Source of the DNA: Albula goreensis | Lineage: Eukaryota > Chordata > Actinopteri > Albuliformes > Albulidae | Assembly (NCBI GenBank): GCA_022829145.1 | Contig: CM040744.1 | Span: 12,489,218 to 12,553,217 of the forward strand | DNA length: 64,000 nt | Direction: 5' to 3' | Shown here: positions 39,622 through 50,534 of the stretch, piece by piece | Layout of the letters: each line of letters begins with the position of its first letter | Numbering within the stretch: position 1 is the stretch's first letter | Position numbers and translations under genes: made by a program | Notes under the pieces: model-generated | What the model was told of the DNA's origin: nothing | Databases searched by the model: none | What the model saw: the letters and a program-made list of their open reading frames with translations, nothing else

Positions 39622-40324
39622 CTACAGGGACGAAAAGACGAGGGTCAGACCAGAAACAATTTAACAATTCTAAGCAGCTCGTACCAACACAATTCCTATT
39701 AAAGAGGACTATAGCGAATGAGATGGGAAAAAAAACTTAAAGTTGTAGATTTACGAAGGTGATGAAAAGGTGGTTGTTTGAGCCCCATCGAAAGAAAAAA
39801 AGTAACTGACAAACATTTTAAATAATTTGTAGTAATTTCCCAACTCGTGTTACTTATTGCTGTGAAGTCAGTCCTCTTAACGCAAATTCCCGACCGTGAG
39901 TGCATTAAATGTACATATGCAAAAAAAGTACAGACCGTAGTGTATTTCTTATTGTACTACATTGTTTGCCAGCCTAGAAAACAACTTTATAAGACCGTGC
40001 AACATTCCACTAGGACAACACTAACATGCTATTGGCAAGCATAGCCTTTATAACATTATAGATTATTACAGTTTTGACTCCAAGGGCATGTTGTGCATTT
40101 TTTAATTTACAAAAGTTAACTTCTTATAGCTTAATCACTTGATTTAAATACATATTCCATACACAATATCTGAAACATGTCACGATTACAAATGTAGACA
40201 GCGTAATTAACTCTGTTTTCTTTACACAGACAGCTGAGTCCACAGACAGTCTCATGCAAAGTCAAACTTTTAATTTAATGAAAATCGGGTTTTCATGGTT
40301 ACAATGAAAGATCCGGAAGCTTAC

Positions 40325-40363
40325 CAGCGCAGATTTCGTTGCTATACTGGTGTTATCAACCAT
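40325..40363 (-). CDS. arid3c: arid3c first coding mini-exon (13 codons)
   Basis: This is a short exon inferred from sequence signals. An ATG at 40,363-40,361 with A at -3 and G at +4 (strong start context) opens MVDNTSIATKSAL, and the frame runs straight into a CTG|GTAAGC donor. An in-frame TGA lies upstream, so the frame cannot start earlier. Splicing to the acceptor at 39,622 joins codon to codon in phase 0 with the 35 open codons ahead of the family-type MKLEAVME start. This would extend the N-terminus by 48 residues. The intron is 703 bp (40,324-39,622). The alternative is that this exon is 5' UTR with an upstream start and that translation mainly begins at 39,516. No homologue of the 13 residues is known to me. 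Confidence 0.6.
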
Positions 40364-40640
40364 GCTTGTCCAGTCAGATGTAATGAAATACCAATTCGTT
40401 CAAGAGTATTCAAATATTAGATGTGGGTGTATTCCTGTTTCAACATTGAGATCTGCCTCCCAATAACGAGGATACAGTTTGTTTAAAAAAATGAGTAAAA
40501 GGTGAGTCTTGAAGCCCGGAGGTTTTGGCAACAAGTGGCAAACGAAGCCAGAATGACCTCTTCAGGCGCGAGATCAGCCCTTCTGCTCCCATTTGCTAAC
40601 AACACGTCAATAGAGTGATAAATATAGAGGGCAGGGTCTA
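40364..40640 (-). promoter_or_regulatory. arid3c: arid3c 5' UTR and core promoter with TATA-like box
   Basis: On the minus strand a TATATTTA box lies at 40,626-40,619, about 255 bp upstream of the mini-exon ATG, which would place transcription start near 40,590. The stretch between is moderately CpG-bearing (GATCTCGCGCCTG around 40,565-40,580) and has no open frame joined to the ATG, since a TGA in frame precedes it. The TSS is inferred from spacing only; no initiator was confirmed. Confidence 0.4.
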
Positions 40641-43600
40641 CTGACAACCAAGGAAATACAGTTTAACAACAAGAAAGGGGGAACTGTGATAGCCCAATGC
40701 TAAAATCAGACCAGTTATAATGGAAAGAAGGAAATCGTTCAAGTTACCATAATTTACTAGAAGTCGCAATATTAGACTCTATCTAGCAGAATTCGTTCAC
40801 GTAAATTAGTCATTAGATAATCAAATCCCTAATTATATCTGATTCTGATGACAAATGTATTATAGTATTGTATTAGGCTATATTTACAAATTGTAAAACA
40901 AATTTGACATCTTAAATTCCTGAACACTACAAAAATAAAAATACATTTTTAAACATGCAAAACATGGACATTTAGATAAAAGCAACTAGATAACAAGGAT
41001 GTTTGATGTGAACACTGATAACCTACTTTCAGTGGCCTGTATAGATATTCATAGAAAAGATTACATCATACAGAAACTAAATATAGTAAACATGAAGTAG
41101 CAATAGTAACAACAACAATAATAATAATAATGTCTATCAATTTGAAACATTTAGCCACATAAAATGGTTGTCCAATTACATCTCATATATCCCCATGATG
41201 AATTTCAGCTTTGATTGTATTTCCAGGTGCTGAGACCAAAAAAAGGTTTTAACGCACAACGTCAGGTGCTACATTACATTATTTGTGTAAACCACAGGAC
41301 ATCATCAAAACATCGGCATTCCTTTTCTTTCAGCGTAGTAACAGAGCCATGACCCATCTGTTATGTCCCTCATTAAGCGTCTTCATGGCAAGCAGGCTCC
41401 TCTGAAAAAATACAGCAGGCCTATGGCGGTGACGCAGGCCGTCATGGCGGAGCCATTACAGGAGCGTGGTGTTGCTAGGGCAAAATACTTAAAGTAGTAA
41501 TTGAATCAGGTTAAAACTAAACAGATTTTAGCTAATTGCATTTTACACAAAACGACATTCAAAAAGTCATATTTGCAATGGTTTGCATGTTTTACACTTC
41601 CAAATTCGCTGAAATGTAAAATGATGATCTCTCTCTGCAAGGGTTTGTGCATTTCTATTGTCATAAATTGAGAGTTCTTTGTGTAAATTATTTTAGTCTG
41701 AGCTCATCCACTCGTCTTAGGTACACTCAAATATGACTTCATTGGGGTGTCAGAAAATCTAAATAAAACGAAAATTCATAAGTGAAGGAAGAAGTGGTTG
41801 TGATACAGTCTTCCCCTGTGAGTTGATCACATTTATTTTAATTTGTCTCATTACCTCATCGGACAGAGTAACATGAGACCTAGTCGTCAGGTCCCTTGTT
41901 TGCAGAAATCCCTTTTGAACAGACAAGAGGCTGCAGGCTCAGTTGTTTTTCTTACATCAACGCTACATTCTACCATTTATATTTTCAAAAAAAAATTGCT
42001 AATTCTATGTAATTTTATTTTTATACCTTATAAGAAATAAATTAAGTTGCTGATTTGAATGGCACTTTAATTCACAATAAGATAAAAAAGTATGTGAAGG
42101 ACATCAAAATGTGATGAATGCTAAAAGACTATTTGGGAATTGTGTTTTTCAATATATTTACAACAAAGTAACAGGAAGACAATTTGTTATTACAAATAAT
42201 AATTTAAGGCATCTTAATAAAAACAGCAATCAAATGTTAAGGTGACAGATGTCTCATTTCCATAAACAGTGGTCTATAGTAAAACTGTGTCTATTTTCTA
42301 TAGTTATCTAACATAACACATAAGTCTCTCATTCTGAGGGAATGACCACACAGGTTTGCGACAATGACCTGTTCTTGTGTTGATTGCACTGGTATGGAAT
42401 GGGCTCTGCTAAAGTCAATGGATATGCTCGGTCTGTTGAGTATTTCTTATGTGCAGAACCACATTAATATCACATAACCAATCACAGCATCTAATTTCCT
42501 AAAGAGTTTGTGTATAAAACATACATGAACACCATGCATTCACTACAATAACTTTTGGTATTACTGTATCTAGTTTAATGGGTTGGTTGTCATGATTCCT
42601 CTTTAACTATATGGATACTAAAAAGGGGAAGATGTGCAAACACTTTTTATACTGCAATTTCCCCTGAAGGAATTCATTACTAAAAAATGGACAAATTAAG
42701 CACCCTTTGTTTATAGACCATTCAGATCATGGTGACAATACTGATTGAAGTTAGATGCTGCCATCAAGAGGGATCCTCAGCACTGGTATGAATGCTTGGT
42801 TTAGATAGTATTCCGATCTTCCCCATGTCACAGTCAAAACACACATAGCATACCATGATATAAGAAATTGACACTGAAGAGTATAAATTTCTCTCAGCAA
42901 ACATATAGTCATTTCATCCTATTCTTGGATTCTTCACATGGCTCATAATGTCCCTGTAACCCACTCATTTTGGAAAGTATTTTCATATGTGAAATTGCAG
43001 AAATAACCCATTTATAAGAAGGGACTGGAACACACAACTGAAAACTGCAAAATGGAAGGTTTAGTTAGGGATGGGACGCTGACCACCAAAATTTCCTCAA
43101 GGAAGGCAATCACCTTTTAATGTGGCATTCGAAAGTTTAGAAAATATTGAATTACTTAAAAAGCACCAGTGAGGTCTAACATGTTGAAGATATAGTTTAA
43201 ATGTTGTGGGATATAAAATTGCAATAAAACCCTGCAATTACTGAATGTTTGCCATAATAACAGTACAATTATGGGTAATTTTTCTGTGATCCTCCACATG
43301 ATTTAGGCAGAGGGAATTGATTGCCATCAGAGATTTCAGAAACTATGTGCATTAAAAGCAATCTGCAATTATCAAGAGATTTCTGGGTCCTTTTGACTTG
43401 TGTACTGTTCCCTTTCATTTAATATGACACTATATTAAATGAAAACTTTAATGAAGTTTGAGGGTTTTTTTCATTGATCTGATTCTTAATGTTTTTTTTT
43501 TCTCAGTTTTGTTCAGTGCGATAATGTGACCCTTTGAGCTGCTCTGTGTGATGTTCACACTGCCCCATACATAAGCAAAGCAGCAGTTCATGTGCATGTG

Positions 43601-44139
43601 GTATGGAAGGCTTTGATTCCACTAAATGAAAGCCAAAAATGACTTCCAGCCTCTTTCTCTTTCCTCTTTCCATCCTTATTCCAGCCCCCCCCTTCTCCCC
43701 TCCCCCTTCCTATTCCTCTATAACCCCCGTGGGGCCCATTATGTGTTTCCTTTTCCTTATATGGTTCTGCCTCCTTAGAGGCTTATCTCTCTCAAGGCAG
43801 GCAGGAACCTGGGAGCCAAACCTGCAAAGACAACATTAGCTAATCTGCCTCTTTACATGATACCACTGTTTGATACATACCTCTCTCAGAATACTGCAGG
43901 AGAGGCTGAATAACTCTACAGCTAGGTGATCGCGCACATTGAATTTCCCCCACACTGCCAGCTGTTCGGGTGGAGTTTCTTCCAATGGTGTCCCATTTCA
44001 CTGTTGTCCCCTCAACTGCAGTGACTCCTCACCTCTCCTTCCTTGTAGCTTGTGCCATTCCACAAGCAACACTGTCCATTTGCCACTACTGTGTGTGTTG
44101 ACGGGAGGTGCATCCCTCCCCCCCCCAAAGGTTGCTAGG
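40641..44139. other. Intergenic DNA left of the duplicated element
   Basis: AT-rich unique DNA upstream of arid3c with a short (AAT)n at 41,113-41,131. A GC-richer patch at 41,370-41,470 (GGCGGTGACGCAGGCCGTC) might be regulatory. No gene recognised. Confidence 0.5.
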
Positions 44140-44179
44140 AGCCTGAGCTATGGGTAGGGCCATCTCTCCATCATCTGAA

Positions 44180-44295
44180 GAGAGGGCAATTCCATTAAGT
44201 TATCAGGGAGTGGTGTCGCTTGTCCGATTGGCCATAAATACGACGTCTAAGGCGGGATCACGTGCTAATGCACCGGGCGCACCGGTAATCTCCCA
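44180..44295. repeat. Duplicated intergenic element, copy A
   Basis: About 115 bp that recur in the same orientation at 44,749-44,862. Shared cores in the same order are CAAT-CCATTAAGTTAT, GGCCATAAATA, GATCAC-TGC and a GCAC...TAAT/AATTCCC end. This copy is GC-richer and retains several CpGs (GCGGGATCACGTGC, CCGGGCGCACCGG). The CCATTAAG and CCATAAA cores are homeodomain/Cdx-like. It may be an old tandem duplication of a regulatory element or two copies of an unnamed repeat. Confidence 0.6.
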
Positions 44296-44748
44296 CCACC
44301 CCCACCCCCCATTAACGGCTTTGACCCCTCTGTTTTCCGATCATGATGAAATGACCCATCAACTCCTGACCCCAATGACTCACATTCAAAGGGTTCCATC
44401 CTGTTTTATGCCTGGACTGTGTAACAAGATTGATAATCAATCTGTGTTTATAATCCATTTGAATTAAGCAGACAAGCAGGGCAGAATCACAGTTATGGCC
44501 TGGGGTGGGACTGTTCATGGACATGCTTTGGGAACAGAAAAGGAAAACCTTCTGATTAGGTCTGGTTCATATTGTTAAATTCACTCTTGTGTAGAAATGC
44601 TTAATGTTCATACTTCATGGTCACTACACCAAAACAAAGAGAATGTGTGAACTATGCAGCCAAGTTGAGAGAATGACAGCAAGATGCTGAATAAAGATCT
44701 ATCCACTCCTTTATTGCTTGTGGCCTGAGAAATGGCACTTTTGTGTGA

Positions 44749-44862
44749 AGAGGCAGCAATCCCATTAAGTTATTAGTGATCAGTGCTGCTCGTTGGCCGG
44801 CCATAAATATATTTTTCCAAACAAGATCACATGCAGATATACTGGTGCACATAATTCCCCAC
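44749..44862. repeat. Duplicated intergenic element, copy B
   Basis: The partner of copy A, 570 bp downstream, roughly two-thirds identical by eye. CCCATTAAGTTATTAG and CGGCCATAAATATA are well preserved while the CpGs are mostly lost. A 168-codon minus frame crosses it but shows no family resemblance. Confidence 0.6.
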
Positions 44863-44869
44863 ATCTCTG

Positions 44870-46249
44870 CAAACATCAGAGCCACCAGTGGGGCCAGGCA
44901 ACCCAACAGATAATTAAAGCCACTGGCTTCCTGCAACAAATTGAAAGCAGTGAGAAGTGGAATAGGGCCCCTCAAAGGAGACTGGGTGAATGTGACCAAC
45001 AGAACAAATGAAAAATAATGATTCATATTCACACAAGATCTATTTGTCAACCACACAGATAGACACTTTGACACTGAGAGATGTGCGGAGCAACAAAAGC
45101 ATACGTTTTGCCACAGCTTTTGATCAATGAGCCTCCATAGAGGAAACATTAACTGCAAATGCTGTTTGGTACATGGGAGAGAAGACAGGTGAGGAGGTTA
45201 TGCTGCGACATCAGTGCGTGACGTTGCAGCCTGTTTTTGGGAGAGCAATCTTCTCTATGTTGCATCACATTCATTTCTCATCTTCATGATAAAAAATGCC
45301 ATAACCAACAATTCCAGCACTACTAAAGTGATGAACAGATACACTGCCTCCACTGCAACATACGTAAACTAATGTTACTCCCTGCACTCTTACTGCCCCT
45401 GACAACTGGCCTTGTTTGGCCATGTGATCTATTCTTCTGCAGATTCTGAACATAGTGTTTCAATGTCTTAATATAAGATGTAGACATTAGAGTACATATT
45501 TACAAGGCTGGGATAAACTGTCTGGATAAAGAATGATTAAACTCCCCAATTATGAAAAGCATATCAGAGAAGAAACAAAAATCAAGATAAATGGAACAGA
45601 GTGGCAACACGACAGGGAACACAGTTGAATTAAAGGTCAGTGGCTGTACTGATTAAAACTAAATTGTATTTTCCTTTCTGAGAGGAAATATTATGGATAC
45701 AAAATAATCTGTGGCAAAAGGATCCTGTTGGTACAAAAAATCTTAAGGCTTTTAACAGAGCAAGTGAACGCTCTGCGGTCAACTCTTTTCTTAGGATACT
45801 TCAAAAGTTTCCGATTTCTGAACTGTAAAACAGCACCATCTAGTGGTACACGTTCTACACCGACACATAATGAAGAAAACATGACCGTTACACTAAATTT
45901 GTACATATGATCAGTTAAGAAAAAGATGGGCTCCTAATGTTTAGTCCTTTAGAGGGCACGTGTTTTGGCTCAGTCAAAGATCAACATACAGTGTAAAATA
46001 TGATTAATATTAATATAAGTAGTACATTTTTATGCAGAAGTCTGTTGTTCAGTAACACAAGCAAATGTTCTGACAGTACACATTTCCAGTCACAAATACC
46101 AGTCACACTCATAAATCAGACAATATATGTTGAACTCCTCGAGTTCATCAATAAATTAAGGCCAATAGGCATGGTTGTTACAAAAAAGGAATAACATAAA
46201 TAAACACACACACACACACACACACACATACACACACACACGCATGCAG

Positions 46250-46280
<31 letters not shown>

Positions 46281-47059
46281 CACACACACATACATTTGCA
46301 TATGAAAATCTGCCATACATAATTCACAGATCTAATGGAATTATAGTTTGTGTGGAGCTAATCATTTTGATGGCAGTGGTCATTTTTATTGGTGGTGATG
46401 TTGGAATTTCAGATGCAACTCATAACCATATGATATTTGAGGATTTACACACAAGCCACTGAGGACAAATGGCTGTAAAAACACAATTATTAAAAATGAG
46501 TTTATTTTAAAATCACAGTTAAATGCAGCTGATGTTTTCTGGGAAAAAAATGATGTTTGGAAAATGAATCCAGGGGAAATTTTTCATTGGACATGGGTAT
46601 CATGTCAGCAATACCATGCAAAAAAGCAGGAAGCAATACCTGCTTCTTGCACAAATGTTCTTTAAATGTTCTTGCCACATTCTGCAGACTGTAAATGTCA
46701 GCATTTAACAGATATCAGCATTAAACTTAGCCAGGGAAATACACATGCTTACAGTAACTAATATATTTGTGCTTTGAGCAATACCTAGTATCAGAATAGT
46801 TGACATAACAGAGAGGTCTATGATTTCTCATTGAAAAAAAGAACTTGGCAAAAATATATGAAGTTGGTTAAAATTTTAACAAGGGGGCTATTAACAGTGT
46901 TCATATGTATTTAATATGTAAGTGTCTGGTTATCTGAAAAACAAAAACATGTCCCTAAAAAATCCAGAGCCACGCACATCCCTCAGCACTTTTTACAGTA
47001 TGACCTCAAACGTTTGGACATTTGCGAGATTAAACCGAGCTGTGTTTTACGGTTATTTG
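44870..47059. other. Intergenic DNA with a CA microsatellite
   Basis: AT-rich unique sequence apart from the (CA)n at 46,204-46,291. No gene supported. Confidence 0.5.
46204..46291. repeat. (CA)n microsatellite, interrupted
   Basis: About 90 bp of CA units interrupted by a CGCATGCAGG segment and (CACG)n variants. Confidence 0.95.
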
Positions 47060-47310
47060 TCTGCAGGCCCCACTCCACTGATGAAACGAGCCCTGTGGGT
47101 CCTTGGTGAGTCTCCGCGCTGGACGTCCACGCTGGACGTCAGGGCAGACATAAAAAGGAATTTAATCAGACTAATATGCTGTTCCCGCAGATCAGAGGGT
47201 ATGATGGCGTTGGCAGTGACGCGATGGTGCCACCAGGTCCTTATCAGCTGATGAAGGACACGCAGGGTGGCTAACTCACAATGTTCGCAGGGCACTCTGA
47301 CGAGAAATTC
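47060..47310. promoter_or_regulatory. Candidate conserved non-coding element with paired GACGTC sites
   Basis: CpG-bearing unique block in AT-rich intergenic DNA. CGCTGGACGTC occurs in two near-identical copies 13 bp apart (from 47,117 and 47,130), giving two CREB/ATF-like palindromes. A CCCGCAGATCAG and a GACGCGATGG follow. The open frames on both strands are shadows of each other and resemble nothing. Enhancer-like by composition only. Confidence 0.35.
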
Positions 47311-49109
47311 CATCTCAGAAGAATGCACAAAATGCCACTTATTTTTTTACTTTCCTGTAAATTCCATCACCTTACACTGAGAGCAGAATGTTCTACAACT
47401 GGTTATTTGTCTTTGACTGATTTAAGCAAGAACTTTTTATCTTCACTTATTCTTTTTTGTTCATTCCAGTGACTGATAAAATCATGATAGTGTATATACT
47501 ACAGCAAGTAAAAAAGACACTTTTTAAACTCAAAGTTAAGAATAAAGCATAATGTTTATACCAAAAGACTCCTTTAATTTTAGCTGCAACAATCCCACAG
47601 CAGACCTTGAATGAAAAGTTGGAGCTTAAAAGTGTTATTGTGGCCTAGATTCAACTGAAATCAGAGCACAGCTCAAAGCCCAACACAAGTAGTTTGCAAA
47701 GCTTTGTTCATGAAGAGAAAAGCTAACACTTCCATTAATGTGGTCCAAGTTAAGGACAATTGTTAATTGAAATCAGACCCATGTCTGGTGATACTTAAGA
47801 TGACAATTTAAATTATAAAACCATGTCAAATCATTGCAAGTGGACAGAAAATGTGGAAAATTGAATTTCCTCCAACATGAACAAAAATAGAGACATCATG
47901 ACATGATCCTTCTGGACATGGGTCTCAGTAGTCAGGTGGGCCTAATTATTACCCAAAAATGGAAATGAGCAAATCCTCCAGTCACTGCTTTTGAACGTAA
48001 ACCCTTCACTGCGCTGCCTTTGCTATCCCCTCTGGTGAGCCGATTGATTGAATTGCAGAAAAGGAAAAAAAGAGAGAGAAGGAAAGAAAAAGCACAGTAG
48101 ATGAGAGAATCAATACTGATCAGGGATATTGATCACCTGTTGAAACTGGAAACATGGTCAAATAGACTGGCCAACTGATTTTTACAGCTTCATTGGCAGT
48201 CTGCCTTCTGCAATGGAGAGAGTGGATTTAGGTGTCATCATGTCATGTGTCAAGTCATTAAGAATACTCTGCTTCTTAAAAGAGCTTTTATTCACATCTC
48301 ATAGACCTACCATACAACACGTGAAGGGCATACAGTTTTCAGAAACCACATTTCCAATCTCTGTATGGTGGGATCAAGAATATTCAGAACTATTTTGTGT
48401 TTTCCACAAAATGGTCTTATTTCTGAGCGTTAGTTTTGTTAGTGCTTCACTGGAAACACAAATCAGAATCCAGGCCAATAACTGGATCACTCATATGATC
48501 ACTCATATATCATGTTTTATTCTCCCTGCTTGGCTTACAGAAAATAAAGTAAGGCTTGAAGAGATTGACGCTTCATTAATTGACTGACCAATCAGCTTCC
48601 TCAGGCAGCTGTGAGCTGTGTACTGTGCTGTCGGTTGAATGGTTGCTGGACATACTCCAAAAAGACAAGCCACACCACTGCCTCCCATAGTACAGGGACA
48701 AGCAAGCTGTCTGCAAGGTCAAATCTTTCAGTGTTCATTCTGGTATATTGGCTCATGCACTCACAAGCCCTCACCGCATTTATATGCTACTCTCACTGCT
48801 TGAGGTGGTGCATGTTTTTTTTAATTGTCCGCTACAGGCAGTTCCACCAAAGACACTGCGGTCACAAAATATAGGTCATGAACTGCATCAGAACCCTTGC
48901 ACACGTTGCTGGAGCAACCACAACTGAGACCGCAGTTGCATCATTTCGGCCCCCAAAGGTCGGTGGAGTTTTTGATGGATGAACTTGCCTTCAAAGAGTT
49001 AATGTGGAAATGGAAAATGGCCGTGAGAAAGCAGCAACAGTTTAATGTTTTTTTCTTGAGGCAGGCTTGTTTGAGGGTGTCTCACCAGGATGGGTAGGTA
49101 ATCCCCTAA
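47311..49109. other. Intergenic DNA, nothing recognised
   Basis: AT-rich unique sequence with a purine run near 48,060-48,100; the longest frame (124 codons, 48,213-48,587) has no recognisable feature. Confidence 0.5.
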
Positions 49110-49350
49110 TAAAACTGTATGCAGCCGGGCCGCTTGAGTGGCAGCTCGCGTGTGAAGGTCTCGCTGAGCCCCAGATGAGCCGCTATTGATCGGGCCCCGC
49201 ACGCCGCCCCCCAGCCACAGGGCCGCTGACCCTGGCAACCCACTCTTGATTAACCACCAGGGACCGCCAAGGCTGTCGCCAGGCTCAATCAATACCCGCA
49301 ACACGAGTGAATTAAAGCTGCACACTTCCAGCAACCACGCTCTAATTAGC
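49110..49350. promoter_or_regulatory. Candidate conserved non-coding element, CpG-rich
   Basis: The most GC-rich stretch between the two genes (GCAGCCGGGCCGCTTG; GGGCCCCGCACGCCGCC). Embedded are homeodomain/Pax-like cores (TTGATTAACC, CTCTAATTAG). It ends abruptly on both sides in AT-rich DNA, 5.2 kb upstream of the npr3 ATG. No coding reading fits. Confidence 0.35.
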
Positions 49351-50463
49351 CTTTGTCATCATACACAGGAAAGTCATGCATGTGTGTATACATACATAAA
49401 ATCTTAACAGCGTTATTTTGAACAATCTGATTAAAATCATCCTGATTCTAATTAAAACCATGTTGTATATAATGTCTGCTTTGCAGAGAGTGTTTTTATG
49501 TGGGAATATGGAATACATATTTTGACACATTCATTTTACAGTTAAGTCTTTCACTGTGCAACTGGTGAAATGACACAAGGCTCATTAAAGAAAAAGAATG
49601 TGTTGTCATCCGTGAATATTCCACTGTAACCTCACAGTCACTGGCCTCAGTAGCCTGCCTCTTCCTCTCATGTGGTACACGTGAAAAGCTGGAGCAGCGC
49701 TCTGGGGGTTGATTCCAGCCCTCCGCAGATGAAGCTGAGGCCCAGATGAACCCAGGCAGTAGTCTGGCAGGGTGAGCCAGGGGTGACTGACCAGTGACAG
49801 GCTGGCGTGTCAGACAGCAGTAAACTTTCCATGACTGTGAACAATTAGATGTCGTCTGAGGGCAAACAGCGCTGTAGTGGCTGATGAAGGAACCTGTCCC
49901 TTTGTTCTTAGAAGCAATGATTCAAGAAAGAGGCACACTACTAGACTGGTATATACACAATTGTAATCACATTTATTTTAAATGAGCATTTCTATGTATG
50001 TATTCAATATGTAATATCAGATTCTGCATTTTTTTTGCTGTTTATATTAAAGAAACCCCTTCAAAACAATCCATCCCTCAATCATTTTAACTGCAGTTTA
50101 TAAATGCATTTGTTTAGGAAGCATTTTGTAAAAAGATACACTTCCTTTACTTTTACCTACCCCTGACTAAAATGGAAATGTTAGACACATGGGTTATTTT
50201 GTAAGTGACACAGGGGTATCACTCCTATGAAAAAGGTGATAAATCAATAAAACAAGAATAAAACACATGCATAAAATATGTATTTCAAATACATGCAGCT
50301 GAAATAATACCTATCCCTGCCAACAATGCACCTAAATGGTGCTGGCCAAGAATCACCATGGCTTTCATGAGTAGAAGGAATCTGAAACAAAATATGAGGT
50401 ACATGAAAGCTTCCACTGCTGGACATTATGAATGTCCAACCACTGCAAAAAGGGCAACATCAG

Positions 50464-50534
<71 letters not shown>

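Noticed and set aside
44652-45158. 168-codon minus-strand open frame
   Set aside because: No signal peptide, domain or codon pattern, and it crosses duplicate copy B, whose sister copy does not keep the frame.
46116-46462. His-Thr-rich and Cys-Val-rich frames
   Set aside because: Same artefact, from the (CA)n repeat at 46,204-46,291.
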